Source: Elusimicrobiota bacterium
GTDB lineage: Bacteria > Elusimicrobiota > Elusimicrobia > O2-12-FULL-59-9
Direction: 5' to 3'
Length of the DNA stretch: 15,458 nt
Assembly: GCA_016206405.1 (NCBI GenBank)
Contig: JACQRQ010000041.1
Coordinates: forward strand, 1-15,458
Positions 6,002 through 12,562 of the stretch are shown here, piece after piece (positions within the stretch are counted from its first letter, which is position 1; each line of letters begins with the position of its first letter). A model generated the notes under the pieces. The model saw only the letters and a list, made by a program, of their open reading frames with translations. It ran no database searches and was not told the origin of the DNA. Position numbers and translations under genes: made by a program.

Positions 6002-7167
6002 TGGAGCAAAAATCAGAAGAATCGCTGGCCATGCTCAAGCTTAACGCGGCCAAAGTGCGGCCGGACGTGCTCCATAAACTCCTGAGCGATTTCGGCTCGG
6101 CTTCGGCGGTGCTCGAGCAAAGACCGGGCGACGCGGACTCGGGCGGGGCCTTCAGCGCCAAAACCCTTCAATATCTTCTTTTGACCGCCGGCCATTTTGA
6201 CGCCGAGGCGGAATGGAACCTCGCCCAAAAAATGGGCGTCGACGTCGTTTTCTATGGGAGTTCCTTGTATCCCGATGGACTCAGCGCCATTTATGACCCG
6301 CCGCTCGTGCTCTATGTCAAAGGCAAGCTTCCCCACAGGAGCGGCGGCGTGGCGATCGTGGGCACCCGCCGGCCGACGCCCTATGGACGGCGGGTGGCGG
6401 CCCGATTGAGCCGTGAATGCGCGGCGGCCGGGCTCACGACAGTGAGCGGCTTGGCCCGGGGCGTGGACACCGTCTGCCATCAAACCACCGTGGATGAAAA
6501 AGGCGCAACGCTCGCGGTATTGGGAAGCGGCCACCGGCGCCTCTATCCTGGAGAAAATCAATATCTGGCCGACCGGATCGCCTGCGAAGGCGGGGCCGTT
6601 ATCTCCGAGTTTCCGTTGTCTACGCCGCCTGACGCCGCCAATTTTCCGCGGCGCAACCGCATCATCGCCGGCTTGGCCGAGGCCGCGGTGGTGGTGGAAG
6701 GCGGGCGGCAATCGGGCGCCTTGATCACGGCCCGCTTGGCGCTCGAGCAGGGCAAAGAGGTTTTCGCCGTTCCGGGCCCGATTGATTCGGAGGAGAGTTG
6801 GGCCCCCAATTATCTCATCCGCCAAGGCGCCCATATCGTGGAGAGCATCCGGGATGTTTTGGAAGCGGCTCCCGGTTTGCTGGCCGCCGCGCCTCCGGCG
6901 CCTCATGGTCCCCGAAGCTCTGCGGAGGGGGCCGCCGCGCCGGCTTCTCCGGCGCCCGCGCCGAAAATGGCGGCCGCCGGCTCCTCCGGGGAGTTGGGCC
7001 CACGGGAAGCGAAGTTATTGGAGCTTATCGGCGGCGGCCTAAAAAGCATCGATGAGCTTGTCTTGGAGACCCGATGGCCGGCCGCCTCGGTGACCCAAGG
7101 GATGATGGAGCTGGAGATGCGGGATAAAATTTTATACGTGAACGGACAGCGCTATGCAAGAAAATGA
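5998..7167 (+). CDS. dprA: DNA-processing protein DprA (Smf)
   Basis: 389 residues. The protein binds incoming single-stranded DNA and loads RecA on it during natural transformation. An N-terminal helical part (1-75, SAM/HhH-like) leads into the Rossmann-like DprA core: AIVGTRRPTPYG (119-130), SGLARGVD (150-157), GSG (176-178), YPGEN, ISEFPLSTPP (202-211), FPRRNRIIAGL (216-226), SGALITA (239-245) and VFAVPG (255-260). An Ala/Pro-rich linker (290-330) separates a C-terminal winged-helix domain (335-385) seen in many DprA proteins. Two adjacent ATGs exist (5998 and 6001); 5998 gives the usual ATGA overlap with the XRE gene. The C-terminal codons overlap guaB by 14 nt. Other competence genes are not in the window, and DprA alone does not prove transformability. 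Confidence 0.96.
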   Translation: MMEQKSEESLAMLKLNAAKVRPDVLHKLLSDFGSASAVLEQRPGDADSGGAFSAKTLQYLLLTAGHFDAEAEWNLAQKMGVDVVFYGSSLYPDGLSAIYDPPLVLYVKGKLPHRSGGVAIVGTRRPTPYGRRVAARLSRECAAAGLTTVSGLARGVDTVCHQTTVDEKGATLAVLGSGHRRLYPGENQYLADRIACEGGAVISEFPLSTPPDAANFPRRNRIIAGLAEAAVVVEGGRQSGALITARLALEQGKEVFAVPGPIDSEESWAPNYLIRQGAHIVESIRDVLEAAPGLLAAAPPAPHGPRSSAEGAAAPASPAPAPKMAAAGSSGELGPREAKLLELIGGGLKSIDELVLETRWPAASVTQGMMELEMRDKILYVNGQRYARK

Positions 7168-8599
7168 CCGGCTTGAGCCGCGGCAGGCCTTCACCTTCAG
7201 CGACGTGCTTTTGGCGCCGCAGAAATCGCGCATCAGCTCCCGCAAGCAGGTGTCGTTGGTCAGCCGGCTTTCGCGGAATGTGACTCTGCAAGTGCCCATC
7301 CTCTCCGCCAACATGGACACCGTGACCGAGGCGCCCATGGCCATCGCCATGGCGCGCGCCGGCGGCGTGGGCATCATTCACCGCTTTCTCACCATCCGTC
7401 AGCAGGCGGAGGAGGTGGTCCGGGTCAAGCGCGCGGAGAGCATCATCATCGAAGAGCCTTATTCACTTTCTCCGGATCAGACCGTTCAGGACGCGAAACG
7501 GCTGATGCGGCGCTTGAACGTCAGCGGTTTTTTGGTTCTCCGGGGCCGCCGCTTGGTCGGGATATTGACCAACCGGGATTTGCTCTTTGAATCCGATCCT
7601 GGCCGTCGCGTCGCCGCGGTCATGACCCGGCGGCTCATCACCGCTCCGCCCGGCGTCTCGCTCAAAAAGGCCGAAGAATTGCTCAAGCGGCACAAGATCG
7701 AAAAATTGCCTTTGGTGGGGGTTGGAGACAGGCTCAGGGGCCTGATCACCGCGAGCGATTTGCTCAAAAATAAGATCAGATATCCTTTGACGACCAAAGA
7801 CGCCAAGGGGCGGCTCTTGGTGGGCGCGGCCATCGGCGTGGTGGGAGATTATTTGGAGCGGGCCGCGGCCCTGGCGCGGGCCGGAGCCGACATTTTGGCG
7901 GTGGACGTGGCCCATGGACACGCCGAGCACGTTTTCAAGGCCGTGCGGAAAGTGAAGAAAAGATGGCCTCACGTCGAGGTCATCGCGGGCAATGTCGCGA
8001 GCTATGAGGCCGTTCTCGACTTGGCCGGAGCGGGCGCCGACGCCGTCCGCGTGGGCGTCGGCCCGGGCTCTATCTGCACCACGCGCATCGTCAGCGGCTC
8101 GGGCTATCCCCAGCTTTCCGCGGTCCTGGCCTGCGCCAAAGCCGCCGCCGAAACGGGCGTGCCCATCATCGCCGACGGCGGCATCCGGGATTCGGGGGAC
8201 ATCACCAAGGCGCTGGCGGCCGGAGCCTCCAGCGTGATGCTGGGCAGCCTGCTGGCCGGCACCGACGAAAGCCCCGGCTGGACCATCACCCGCCAAGGCA
8301 TCAAATACAAGGTCTATCGCGGCATGGCCTCGATGTCGGCCACCCTTTCCAGGAAGCAGAAGGAGTACGCCGATGACCCCGACGAAATCGACATGGCGGG
8401 CGTCGTGCCGGAAGGGGTGGAAGCGGTGGTGCCCTACCGCGGCCCCGTGGCGGAAGTGCTCGCGCAGCTGGCCGGCGGCGTGCGCTCGGGCATGAGTTAT
8501 TGCGGGGCTCCCAGCATCGAGGAGCTCTGGAAGCGCGCCCGCTTCGTCCAAATCACGCCGGCCTCCTGGCAGGAGAGCCGTCCCCACGCGCTGGATTGA
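7154..8599 (+). CDS. guaB: IMP dehydrogenase/GMP reductase family enzyme with CBS pair
   Basis: 481 residues, the usual length for bacterial IMPDH. The TIM barrel is interrupted by two CBS domains at about 92-205. Conserved parts: PILSANMDTVTEAPMA (48-63), GAAIGVV, DVAHGH (251-256), the loop GVGPGSICTTR with catalytic Cys308 and Thr310, IADGGIRDSGD (339-349), and GMASMSAT in place of the usual GMGS motif. The catalytic flap reads KQKEYADDP. By alignment from memory to E. coli GuaB (SSDRYFQSD), the flap Arg used by IMPDH to activate water is Glu404 here, while Tyr405 is kept. Glu420 in PEGVE, shared by IMPDH and GMP reductase, is present. The enzyme may therefore reduce GMP to IMP rather than oxidise IMP to XMP. 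It overlaps dprA by 14 nt. Family membership is certain; the direction of the reaction is open. Confidence 0.9.
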   Translation: MQENDRLEPRQAFTFSDVLLAPQKSRISSRKQVSLVSRLSRNVTLQVPILSANMDTVTEAPMAIAMARAGGVGIIHRFLTIRQQAEEVVRVKRAESIIIEEPYSLSPDQTVQDAKRLMRRLNVSGFLVLRGRRLVGILTNRDLLFESDPGRRVAAVMTRRLITAPPGVSLKKAEELLKRHKIEKLPLVGVGDRLRGLITASDLLKNKIRYPLTTKDAKGRLLVGAAIGVVGDYLERAAALARAGADILAVDVAHGHAEHVFKAVRKVKKRWPHVEVIAGNVASYEAVLDLAGAGADAVRVGVGPGSICTTRIVSGSGYPQLSAVLACAKAAAETGVPIIADGGIRDSGDITKALAAGASSVMLGSLLAGTDESPGWTITRQGIKYKVYRGMASMSATLSRKQKEYADDPDEIDMAGVVPEGVEAVVPYRGPVAEVLAQLAGGVRSGMSYCGAPSIEELWKRARFVQITPASWQESRPHALD

Positions 8600-8632
8600 T
8601 CCCAAGGAAAGCCCGTGAGAGGACCGCCGCGG

Positions 8633-9358
8633 TTAATCAGCCGGGCTCAGGTTTCGGTGCCAGCGGGGGATGCGGGTCGTGTCCCAGAAGGTTTCCCAGC
8701 CGGTCTGAAGCACGCGGGCTTTGGAGGGAAAAGCGTGCTTCCAGCGCACCGGGACTTCGGCGATCTTATAGCCCAGTTTTCGCGCGATGAAGAGAAGCTC
8801 GACATCGAAGGCGAAGCCCGTGCAGCGCTGCATCGTGAAAATTTTCTCGGCCGCCCGGCTGGTGAACAGCTTGAAGCCGCACTGCGTGTCTTGGAAAATC
8901 AGCCCCGTCCAAAACTCGACCCAGTTGTTGTAGAACTTCCCCGAAATTTCGCGAAAAAAAGGCTGGTGCTCGATGATGTTGGATTCGGCCATGCCCCGGG
9001 AGCCGATCACCACGTCGTGGCCGCGGCTCGCCGCTTCCAGCAATTTTGAAAGCTCGTCGATGGGAGTGGATAGGTCCGCGTCCAGGAAGACGCGCAGCTC
9101 GCCGCGGGCGCGGAGCATCCCCAGCTTGACGGCGTAGCCCTTGCCGAGATTTTCCGGGTCGTTGATGAGAGCCACATGCGGCAGTTCGCGGCCCAGCTTC
9201 TCCACGACGGCGGCCGTCCCGTCCGCGCTGGCCCCGTCGACCACGAGAAACTCATGCGCTATGCCTTTTTCGCCCAGATACGCGGCGACGGCGCGCACGG
9301 AGGCCTCGATGCGGCCGGCTTCGCGGAGAGTGGGGATGATGACGCTGAGCTGGGTCAT
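8633..9358 (-). CDS. Family 2 glycosyltransferase, dolichyl-phosphate glucosyltransferase (ALG5)-like
   Basis: 241 residues. This is a GT-A fold enzyme: LSVIIPTLREAGRI at the N-terminus, VVDGASADGT (39-48), NLGKGYAVKLGML (70-82), the metal-binding DADLSTP (93-99), VIGSR (117-121), then QDTQCGFKLFTSRAA (156-170) and FDVELLFIARKLGYKIAEVPV (184-204). The QDTQCGFK and EVPV motifs are typical of the ALG5/DPM1-like group that moves a sugar from a nucleotide donor to polyprenyl phosphate at the membrane. There is no C-terminal membrane helix, so it is a short soluble or peripheral form. It begins 4 nt after the stop of the epimerase gene with an AAAGGA ribosome binding site inside that gene, so the two are one operon. 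Likely role: making a lipid-linked sugar for envelope glycan; the sugar is unknown. It ends 33 bp from guaB, which converges on it. Confidence 0.92.
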   Translation of the reverse strand: MTQLSVIIPTLREAGRIEASVRAVAAYLGEKGIAHEFLVVDGASADGTAAVVEKLGRELPHVALINDPENLGKGYAVKLGMLRARGELRVFLDADLSTPIDELSKLLEAASRGHDVVIGSRGMAESNIIEHQPFFREISGKFYNNWVEFWTGLIFQDTQCGFKLFTSRAAEKIFTMQRCTGFAFDVELLFIARKLGYKIAEVPVRWKHAFPSKARVLQTGWETFWDTTRIPRWHRNLSPAD

Positions 9359-9362
9359 GGAT

Positions 9363-10322
9363 TCAGTCCTTTCTGCGCAGGAGCTCCGGGTTCTTTAAAA
9401 TGTAGCGGACGGTGGCGCGGATTCCCTCGCGGATGCCGGTTTTCGGCGTCCAGCCCAGAGCCCGGACACGCCGGGTGTCCAAATGAACCACCGGGCTGTC
9501 TCCCAGCCATCCCCGGATGCCCCCGCTGTAGCGGTAGCGCACGCCGTTGAGCCCCATCGTCCGGCAAACCTCATCGGCCAAATCCCGGACGAGCATGATC
9601 TGCGTGTGCCCGAGGTTGTAGACGCGCTTTCTGTTTTTTGAGCGCGTCTGGAAAGCCTTCCAGATTCCGGAGACGCCGTCTTCGACCGCTAAATAGGATT
9701 TTTTCTGGCGGCCGTTTCCCAAGATGAGAAGCTCCTTGGGGTTGGCGCGCAGTTTCTTGACGAAATCAAAAATGACCCCGTGGGTGTAGCGCTCTCCGAT
9801 CCAGGAAACGAAGCGGAAGCTCCAGGACTCGATGCCGCAGTATTCCCCGTAGGCCTGGATGAGGGCTTCGCCGGCCAGTTTGGAGGCGCCGTAGAGCGAG
9901 GTCTGGATCAGGGGTTCATTTTCCGCGGTGGGGATTTTCTCCGGCTCGCCGTAGACGGTGGCCGAGCTGGCGAAAACGATTTTCTTGACGCCGTGGACGC
10001 GCATGGCCTCCAGCACGTTGTGAGTGCCGAGCGTGTTCTGCTCCAGGTCCAGGCGCGTGTTTTTTATGCCGCCCTTGACGTCGGCGTTTGCCGCGAAGTG
10101 AAAAACGGCGTCGCAGCCGCGGACGCCGGCCGAGAGTTTCTTGAAATCGAGGATGTCCCCGCGGAGGAAGCGGAAGCGGGGGTTCTTAAGATGATGTTCG
10201 AAAAAAAGCTTCCGGCCGGTCGAAAGGTTGTCGTAGACCGCGACCCGGTTGCCCTTTTCGATGAGCAGGTCCACGATATGGCTGCCGATGAAGCCCGCCC
10301 CGCCGGTGACAAAGGCCCTCAT
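9363..10322 (-). CDS. NAD-dependent sugar-nucleotide epimerase/dehydratase (extended SDR, GalE-like)
   Basis: 319 residues. The NAD-binding motif TGGAGFIGS (6-14) is at the very N-terminus, DNLSTGR (31-37) follows, and Asp56-Ile57 (GDI) contacts the adenine. FHFAANADV (75-82) and SSATVYGEP (119-127) are typical, and the catalytic pair is Tyr144 and Lys148 in YGASK. The C-terminal part (RFVSWIGERYTHGVIFDF, YLAVEDGVSG, YNLGH) binds the nucleotide sugar. The closest named type is UDP-glucose 4-epimerase, but many relatives use other NDP-sugars and the substrate is not certain. The start is fixed by the position of the Rossmann motif. There is no SD, and the promoter -10 box ends 7 nt from the ATG, so the transcript should be leaderless. 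The glycosyltransferase follows after 4 nt. Confidence 0.93.
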   Translation of the reverse strand: MRAFVTGGAGFIGSHIVDLLIEKGNRVAVYDNLSTGRKLFFEHHLKNPRFRFLRGDILDFKKLSAGVRGCDAVFHFAANADVKGGIKNTRLDLEQNTLGTHNVLEAMRVHGVKKIVFASSATVYGEPEKIPTAENEPLIQTSLYGASKLAGEALIQAYGEYCGIESWSFRFVSWIGERYTHGVIFDFVKKLRANPKELLILGNGRQKKSYLAVEDGVSGIWKAFQTRSKNRKRVYNLGHTQIMLVRDLADEVCRTMGLNGVRYRYSGGIRGWLGDSPVVHLDTRRVRALGWTPKTGIREGIRATVRYILKNPELLRRKD

Positions 10323-10329
10323 GGGGAGC

Positions 10330-10359
10330 AGTATACTTTTTCAGAACTGCGACTTCCAA
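10330..10359 (-). promoter_or_regulatory. Promoter for the epimerase/glycosyltransferase operon, predicted leaderless
   Basis: On the minus strand: TTGGAA (10354-10359), 18-bp spacer, TATACT (10330-10335). Only 7 nt (GCTCCCC) separate the -10 box from the ATG at 10320-10322, which puts the transcription start at or next to the A of the start codon. Confidence 0.6.
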
Positions 10360-10424
10360 GCCAAAGTGGGTAAGGAGGCGTCAAATGGCTCCGATGGTCT
10401 CAAATCAAAGTGCGACAGGAATGT

Positions 10425-11255
10425 TTATTCCGATTTTCGTTTTTGCGGCCATTTCATTACAACATGGACGCGGACGATGCCTCTTTTCTGCCATTCGCCC
10501 TGTCGAAACTCACGCCGGGAGCGGAGATTTCCTAGCACGCTCGATTTCTCTGCAAAACCATTCGATTTTCGTGTCCAGAGCTTCTCCTCTTTATGTCCGT
10601 CAGTGTGATCAATGATGATCAAGGCTTGCCCCACTTTCAGAAAGGCCTTTTTGAATTCGGATGCCGGCGATGGATCAAGGGTGATGGGGAGAGTATTCGC
10701 TCTTTGGGAAGGTTTGTGGGATAATCCAGGGCTATTCAATCTGGGTGCGCGGTCCATCGAGGTTTTTTCCTGTTTTCTTTCCATGTTTTCGAGACGCCGT
10801 TCCAAGTAACTCCTATTTGCCTGGCAGAGCGATGTGATGATTTCATACTGCGTCTCACAGTAGTTTGTAAGATCGCCCAGCATGGCGACCCTTTCTTTGT
10901 AACGGGTCACCTTCAGAAACGCCTCTATTTTCTTTAGGCGCCCAGAATCTGTAACGAACTTGCGAAAGTGTTTATGATGCTTTTCTTGGTTGACCTTTGT
11001 TGAGGTAGGGACCACGTTCCCATAGAGATGGAGTCCGCAGTGTTCTTTATTGATGGGGATTGCGTGATCTCTTGCTGCGGCTTCGGGTTTAAGGCGCTTT
11101 CCCGTATAGGCGCAGCGGCTTTTGAAGAAGTTACACGTGTCCTTCCATTGTTGTTCGTTTAATCCGCCAAGCAGTTCGCCTGCTTCGGAAAGCAGGCATC
11201 GAATGAAAATATTTGCTGCGTCTCCAGGTTGTATTCTCCGCGCCTTCCTCGACAT
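10425..11255 (-). CDS. HNH endonuclease-like protein with an unassigned C-terminal domain
   Basis: 276 residues. An N-terminal helical part (1-45) is followed by an HNH core: CAYTGKRL (48-55), RDHAIPINK (62-70) with His64 as the probable general base, HLYGNVVPT (76-84) with Asn80, and NQEKHH (89-94) for the last His/Asn. The core would cut DNA with one metal ion. Only one CxxC-like Cys is left, so a zinc knuckle is not evident. A charged, helix-forming stretch (100-165) and a Pro/Ser linker (170-188) lead to a compact C-terminal domain (189-268; LPITLDPSP, ALIIIDHTDGH, VLGNLRSRREFRQGEWQ, GIVRVHVVM) that I cannot name. GGGGGA sits 7 nt from the start. The gene has clearly lower GC than its neighbours, a sign of recent acquisition. 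It is 114 bp downstream of mazF on the same strand. Function in defence, mobile DNA or repair is open. Confidence 0.8.
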   Translation of the reverse strand: MSRKARRIQPGDAANIFIRCLLSEAGELLGGLNEQQWKDTCNFFKSRCAYTGKRLKPEAAARDHAIPINKEHCGLHLYGNVVPTSTKVNQEKHHKHFRKFVTDSGRLKKIEAFLKVTRYKERVAMLGDLTNYCETQYEIITSLCQANRSYLERRLENMERKQEKTSMDRAPRLNSPGLSHKPSQRANTLPITLDPSPASEFKKAFLKVGQALIIIDHTDGHKEEKLWTRKSNGFAEKSSVLGNLRSRREFRQGEWQKRGIVRVHVVMKWPQKRKSE

Positions 11256-11312
11256 CGAATCCCCCCAAGCTCCATACTGGTGCCTTTCCGACCTTTCAAA
11301 ATGCCTTCTGCA

Positions 11313-11324
11313 ATCGTTAACGAT
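11313..11324. promoter_or_regulatory. 12-bp perfect palindrome upstream of the HNH gene
   Basis: ATCGTTAACGAT is self-complementary and lies 58-69 bp upstream of the HNH start, in the 114-bp gap after the MazF gene. It could be an operator. A weak promoter candidate (TTGAAA-17-TATGGA on the minus strand) sits between it and the gene. Confidence 0.3.
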
Positions 11325-11369
11325 GCGCCAGTGTATGTTTGATATTATTCTTTGGTGTTGACGTTGTTC

Positions 11370-11726
11370 CTACGGCTCGATCACAATTCCAAGGGCGTTT
11401 AGCACTGCGTTTGCCAGGTTTTCGATGGTCGCCGCCGACACGCGGCCCAGACATTTGCCCAGGCGGGAGACATCAAGAGCGCGTAATTGAAAACCCAGGG
11501 CCACACCTTCTTGGGCCAGCCCGCCGTCACCTGGATGGATGAGGCAGGTTCCGGGCAGGCCCAGCCGTTTTGTATTCGTGGTCAGTGGGATGCAAATAGC
11601 CGTGGAGGTGAAGCGGGCGAGATTGGGGTTTTGAAAAATAATGACGGGTCTTGTTCGCCCCTGTTCAGAGCCGCTCACGGGTTCGAGGCTGGCGAAGTAG
11701 ACTTCGCCGGTCTTAACCCGCCTCAT
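11370..11726 (-). CDS. MazF/PemK-family mRNA interferase toxin
   Basis: 118 residues. The frame is open from an ATG at 11762, but the start at 11724-11726 overlaps the XRE stop as ATGA and gives the family's normal N-terminus (KTGEVYFASLEPVSGSEQG). Conserved features: SEQGRTRPVIIFQN (20-33) with the catalytic Arg26, and ICIPLTTN (44-51) with Thr49 as the second active-site residue by comparison with B. subtilis MazF. Then come GLAQEGVALGFQLRALDVSRL (69-89) and a C-terminal helix (100-114). The fold would cut single-stranded RNA at short sequence sites and stop growth when not bound by the antitoxin. The family's usual length is 110-120 residues, so the gene is complete. The partner upstream is an XRE protein rather than the more usual AbrB-type MazE. 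Confidence 0.93.
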   Translation of the reverse strand: MRRVKTGEVYFASLEPVSGSEQGRTRPVIIFQNPNLARFTSTAICIPLTTNTKRLGLPGTCLIHPGDGGLAQEGVALGFQLRALDVSRLGKCLGRVSAATIENLANAVLNALGIVIEP

Positions 11727-12220
11727 CGCTTCCGCTCTTGCCGCGCTAAAGTGCCGGCCCACTCGCTTATGTCTGCGTTCGTCCAGTCAGTGTCTTCCGT
11801 GGTCGGCTCGTAACTTGGTTCCTTGAAAAGGTCGGCCAGGCTTAATCCCATCGCCTGGGCCACGCGCTTGAGGGTTTTAATCTTTGGTGCATAGCGTCCG
11901 GCCTCAAGGCGCGCCACGTTGGCTCGCGCAATCCCGGACCGATCAGAAAGGCCCTGCTGGGTCCAGGCCATGCCTTCCCGTACCGCCCGGATCTTTTGCC
12001 CGATGGACCATGCCATAACTGCGTTTGGGTCTTCCTGAACTCGGACACGAACTTTTCCGGAACGGCGGGCGGAGAAATCAGATGGAAGCGCGTCGGCGGC
12101 CTGTTTGAGCGCCTGAAGAACCGCCAAATTAAACGCGGCGTTCAAACCCTGCGTTAATTTGCGGGAATCCGCAATTAAGTGCCGCGCTTTCGGGGGTAGA
12201 CCTGAAATGGCCGGAATCAT
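11723..12220 (-). CDS. XRE-family antitoxin (putative) of the MazF operon
   Basis: 165 residues. Residues 1-50 are mainly helical with basic and Ala/Leu-rich faces, and residues 50-65 are a charged strand-like segment. The HTH lies at 73-133: IGQKIRAVREGMAWTQQGLS, DRSGIARANVARLEAGRYAP (the recognition helix region) and KTLKRVAQAMGLSLADLF. The tail from 134 to 165 (acidic, then DWTNADISEWAGTLARQ) is typical of an antitoxin segment that wraps around a toxin. The protein is therefore expected to neutralise the toxin and to repress the operon promoter. AAGGAG precedes the start by 8 nt, inside the upstream gene, and both junctions are ATGA overlaps, so the three proteins are probably made in a fixed ratio. 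XRE with MazF is a less common pairing than AbrB or RHH with MazF. Antitoxin activity is inferred from context. Confidence 0.85.
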   Translation of the reverse strand: MIPAISGLPPKARHLIADSRKLTQGLNAAFNLAVLQALKQAADALPSDFSARRSGKVRVRVQEDPNAVMAWSIGQKIRAVREGMAWTQQGLSDRSGIARANVARLEAGRYAPKIKTLKRVAQAMGLSLADLFKEPSYEPTTEDTDWTNADISEWAGTLARQERKR

Positions 12221-12477
12221 TTAGGAGTCTCCTTGGCCGTCACTTGTCTCACCAGGCGATTGTTCTCGGATCGAAGCCGGAGCACTTCCTCCTGAAGCTG
12301 CTTGTTCACCTGGAGAAACGCCTGGTATTCCCGGTAGAGCAGATTATAGCGCGTGACCAAATTTTTGTATATCACGGCGAGTTTCCGGCGATCTGCTGCC
12401 TGAACTAGGTTTCCGACTGCGCTGACGAAAGCAGCGATCCCAAGAAAATCCTGGGCAGTGGTTTGTGTTCGGTGCAT
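12217..12477 (-). CDS. Small coiled-coil protein, first gene of the toxin-antitoxin operon
   Basis: 86 residues. I use the ATG at 12475-12477 because GGGAGG lies 5 nt upstream; a further ATG at 12507 falls inside the promoter. Residues 10-26 are moderately hydrophobic (DFLGIAAFVSAVGNLV), and residues about 34-80 form a heptad-rich helix ending in a leucine-zipper-like LQEEVLRLRSENNRLV. No enzymatic motif, no signal peptide and no clear membrane helix can be seen. It overlaps the XRE gene as ATGA and is the promoter-proximal gene, so it should be made in the largest amount. Oligomerisation is the only role the sequence supports. It could be a third component that modulates the antitoxin or the operator complex, or an unrelated passenger. 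I do not recognise a family. Confidence 0.75.
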   Translation of the reverse strand: MHRTQTTAQDFLGIAAFVSAVGNLVQAADRRKLAVIYKNLVTRYNLLYREYQAFLQVNKQLQEEVLRLRSENNRLVRQVTAKETPK

Positions 12478-12497
12478 ACGCGCCTCCCTGATGCTAT

Positions 12498-12526
12498 AGT
12501 GTATCACGCGCGATACATTATGTCAA
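12498..12526 (-). promoter_or_regulatory. Promoter of the coiled-coil/XRE/MazF operon
   Basis: On the minus strand: perfect TTGACA (12521-12526), 17-bp spacer, TACACT (12498-12503). The transcript would start near 12490 and have a leader of about 13 nt with the GGGAGG ribosome binding site. Confidence 0.75.
12500..12517. promoter_or_regulatory. Operator-like 18-bp near-palindrome inside the operon promoter
   Basis: On the minus strand TGTATCGCGCGTGATACA, with perfect TGTATC/GATACA half-sites and one mismatched pair in the centre. It fills most of the -35/-10 spacer and overlaps the -10 box, a position where a bound dimer would block RNA polymerase. The XRE antitoxin is the likely binder. Confidence 0.65.
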
Positions 12527-12562
12527 TAGCCGAAGACGTTAAAATTGCAGATCAGGGGGTTG

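Noticed and set aside
6013..6906. A 297-residue minus-strand open frame across dprA
   Set aside because: Antisense shadow of DprA with Arg/Gly/His-rich low-information sequence.
7463..8605. A 380-residue open frame on the minus strand across guaB
   Set aside because: It lies fully antisense to a well-conserved enzyme, is rich in Gly, Ala, His and Arg as expected from GC-rich mirror frames, and has no recognisable motif.
8600..8632. Possible bidirectional terminator between the convergent guaB and glycosyltransferase genes
   Set aside because: Only a short ACCGC-C-GCGGT inverted repeat without a usable loop or T-run; not enough to call.
10380..12530. Genomic island with attachment sites or a tRNA insertion point
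   Set aside because: The accessory gene content and lower GC fit acquisition, but I found no integrase, no flanking direct repeats and no tRNA gene.
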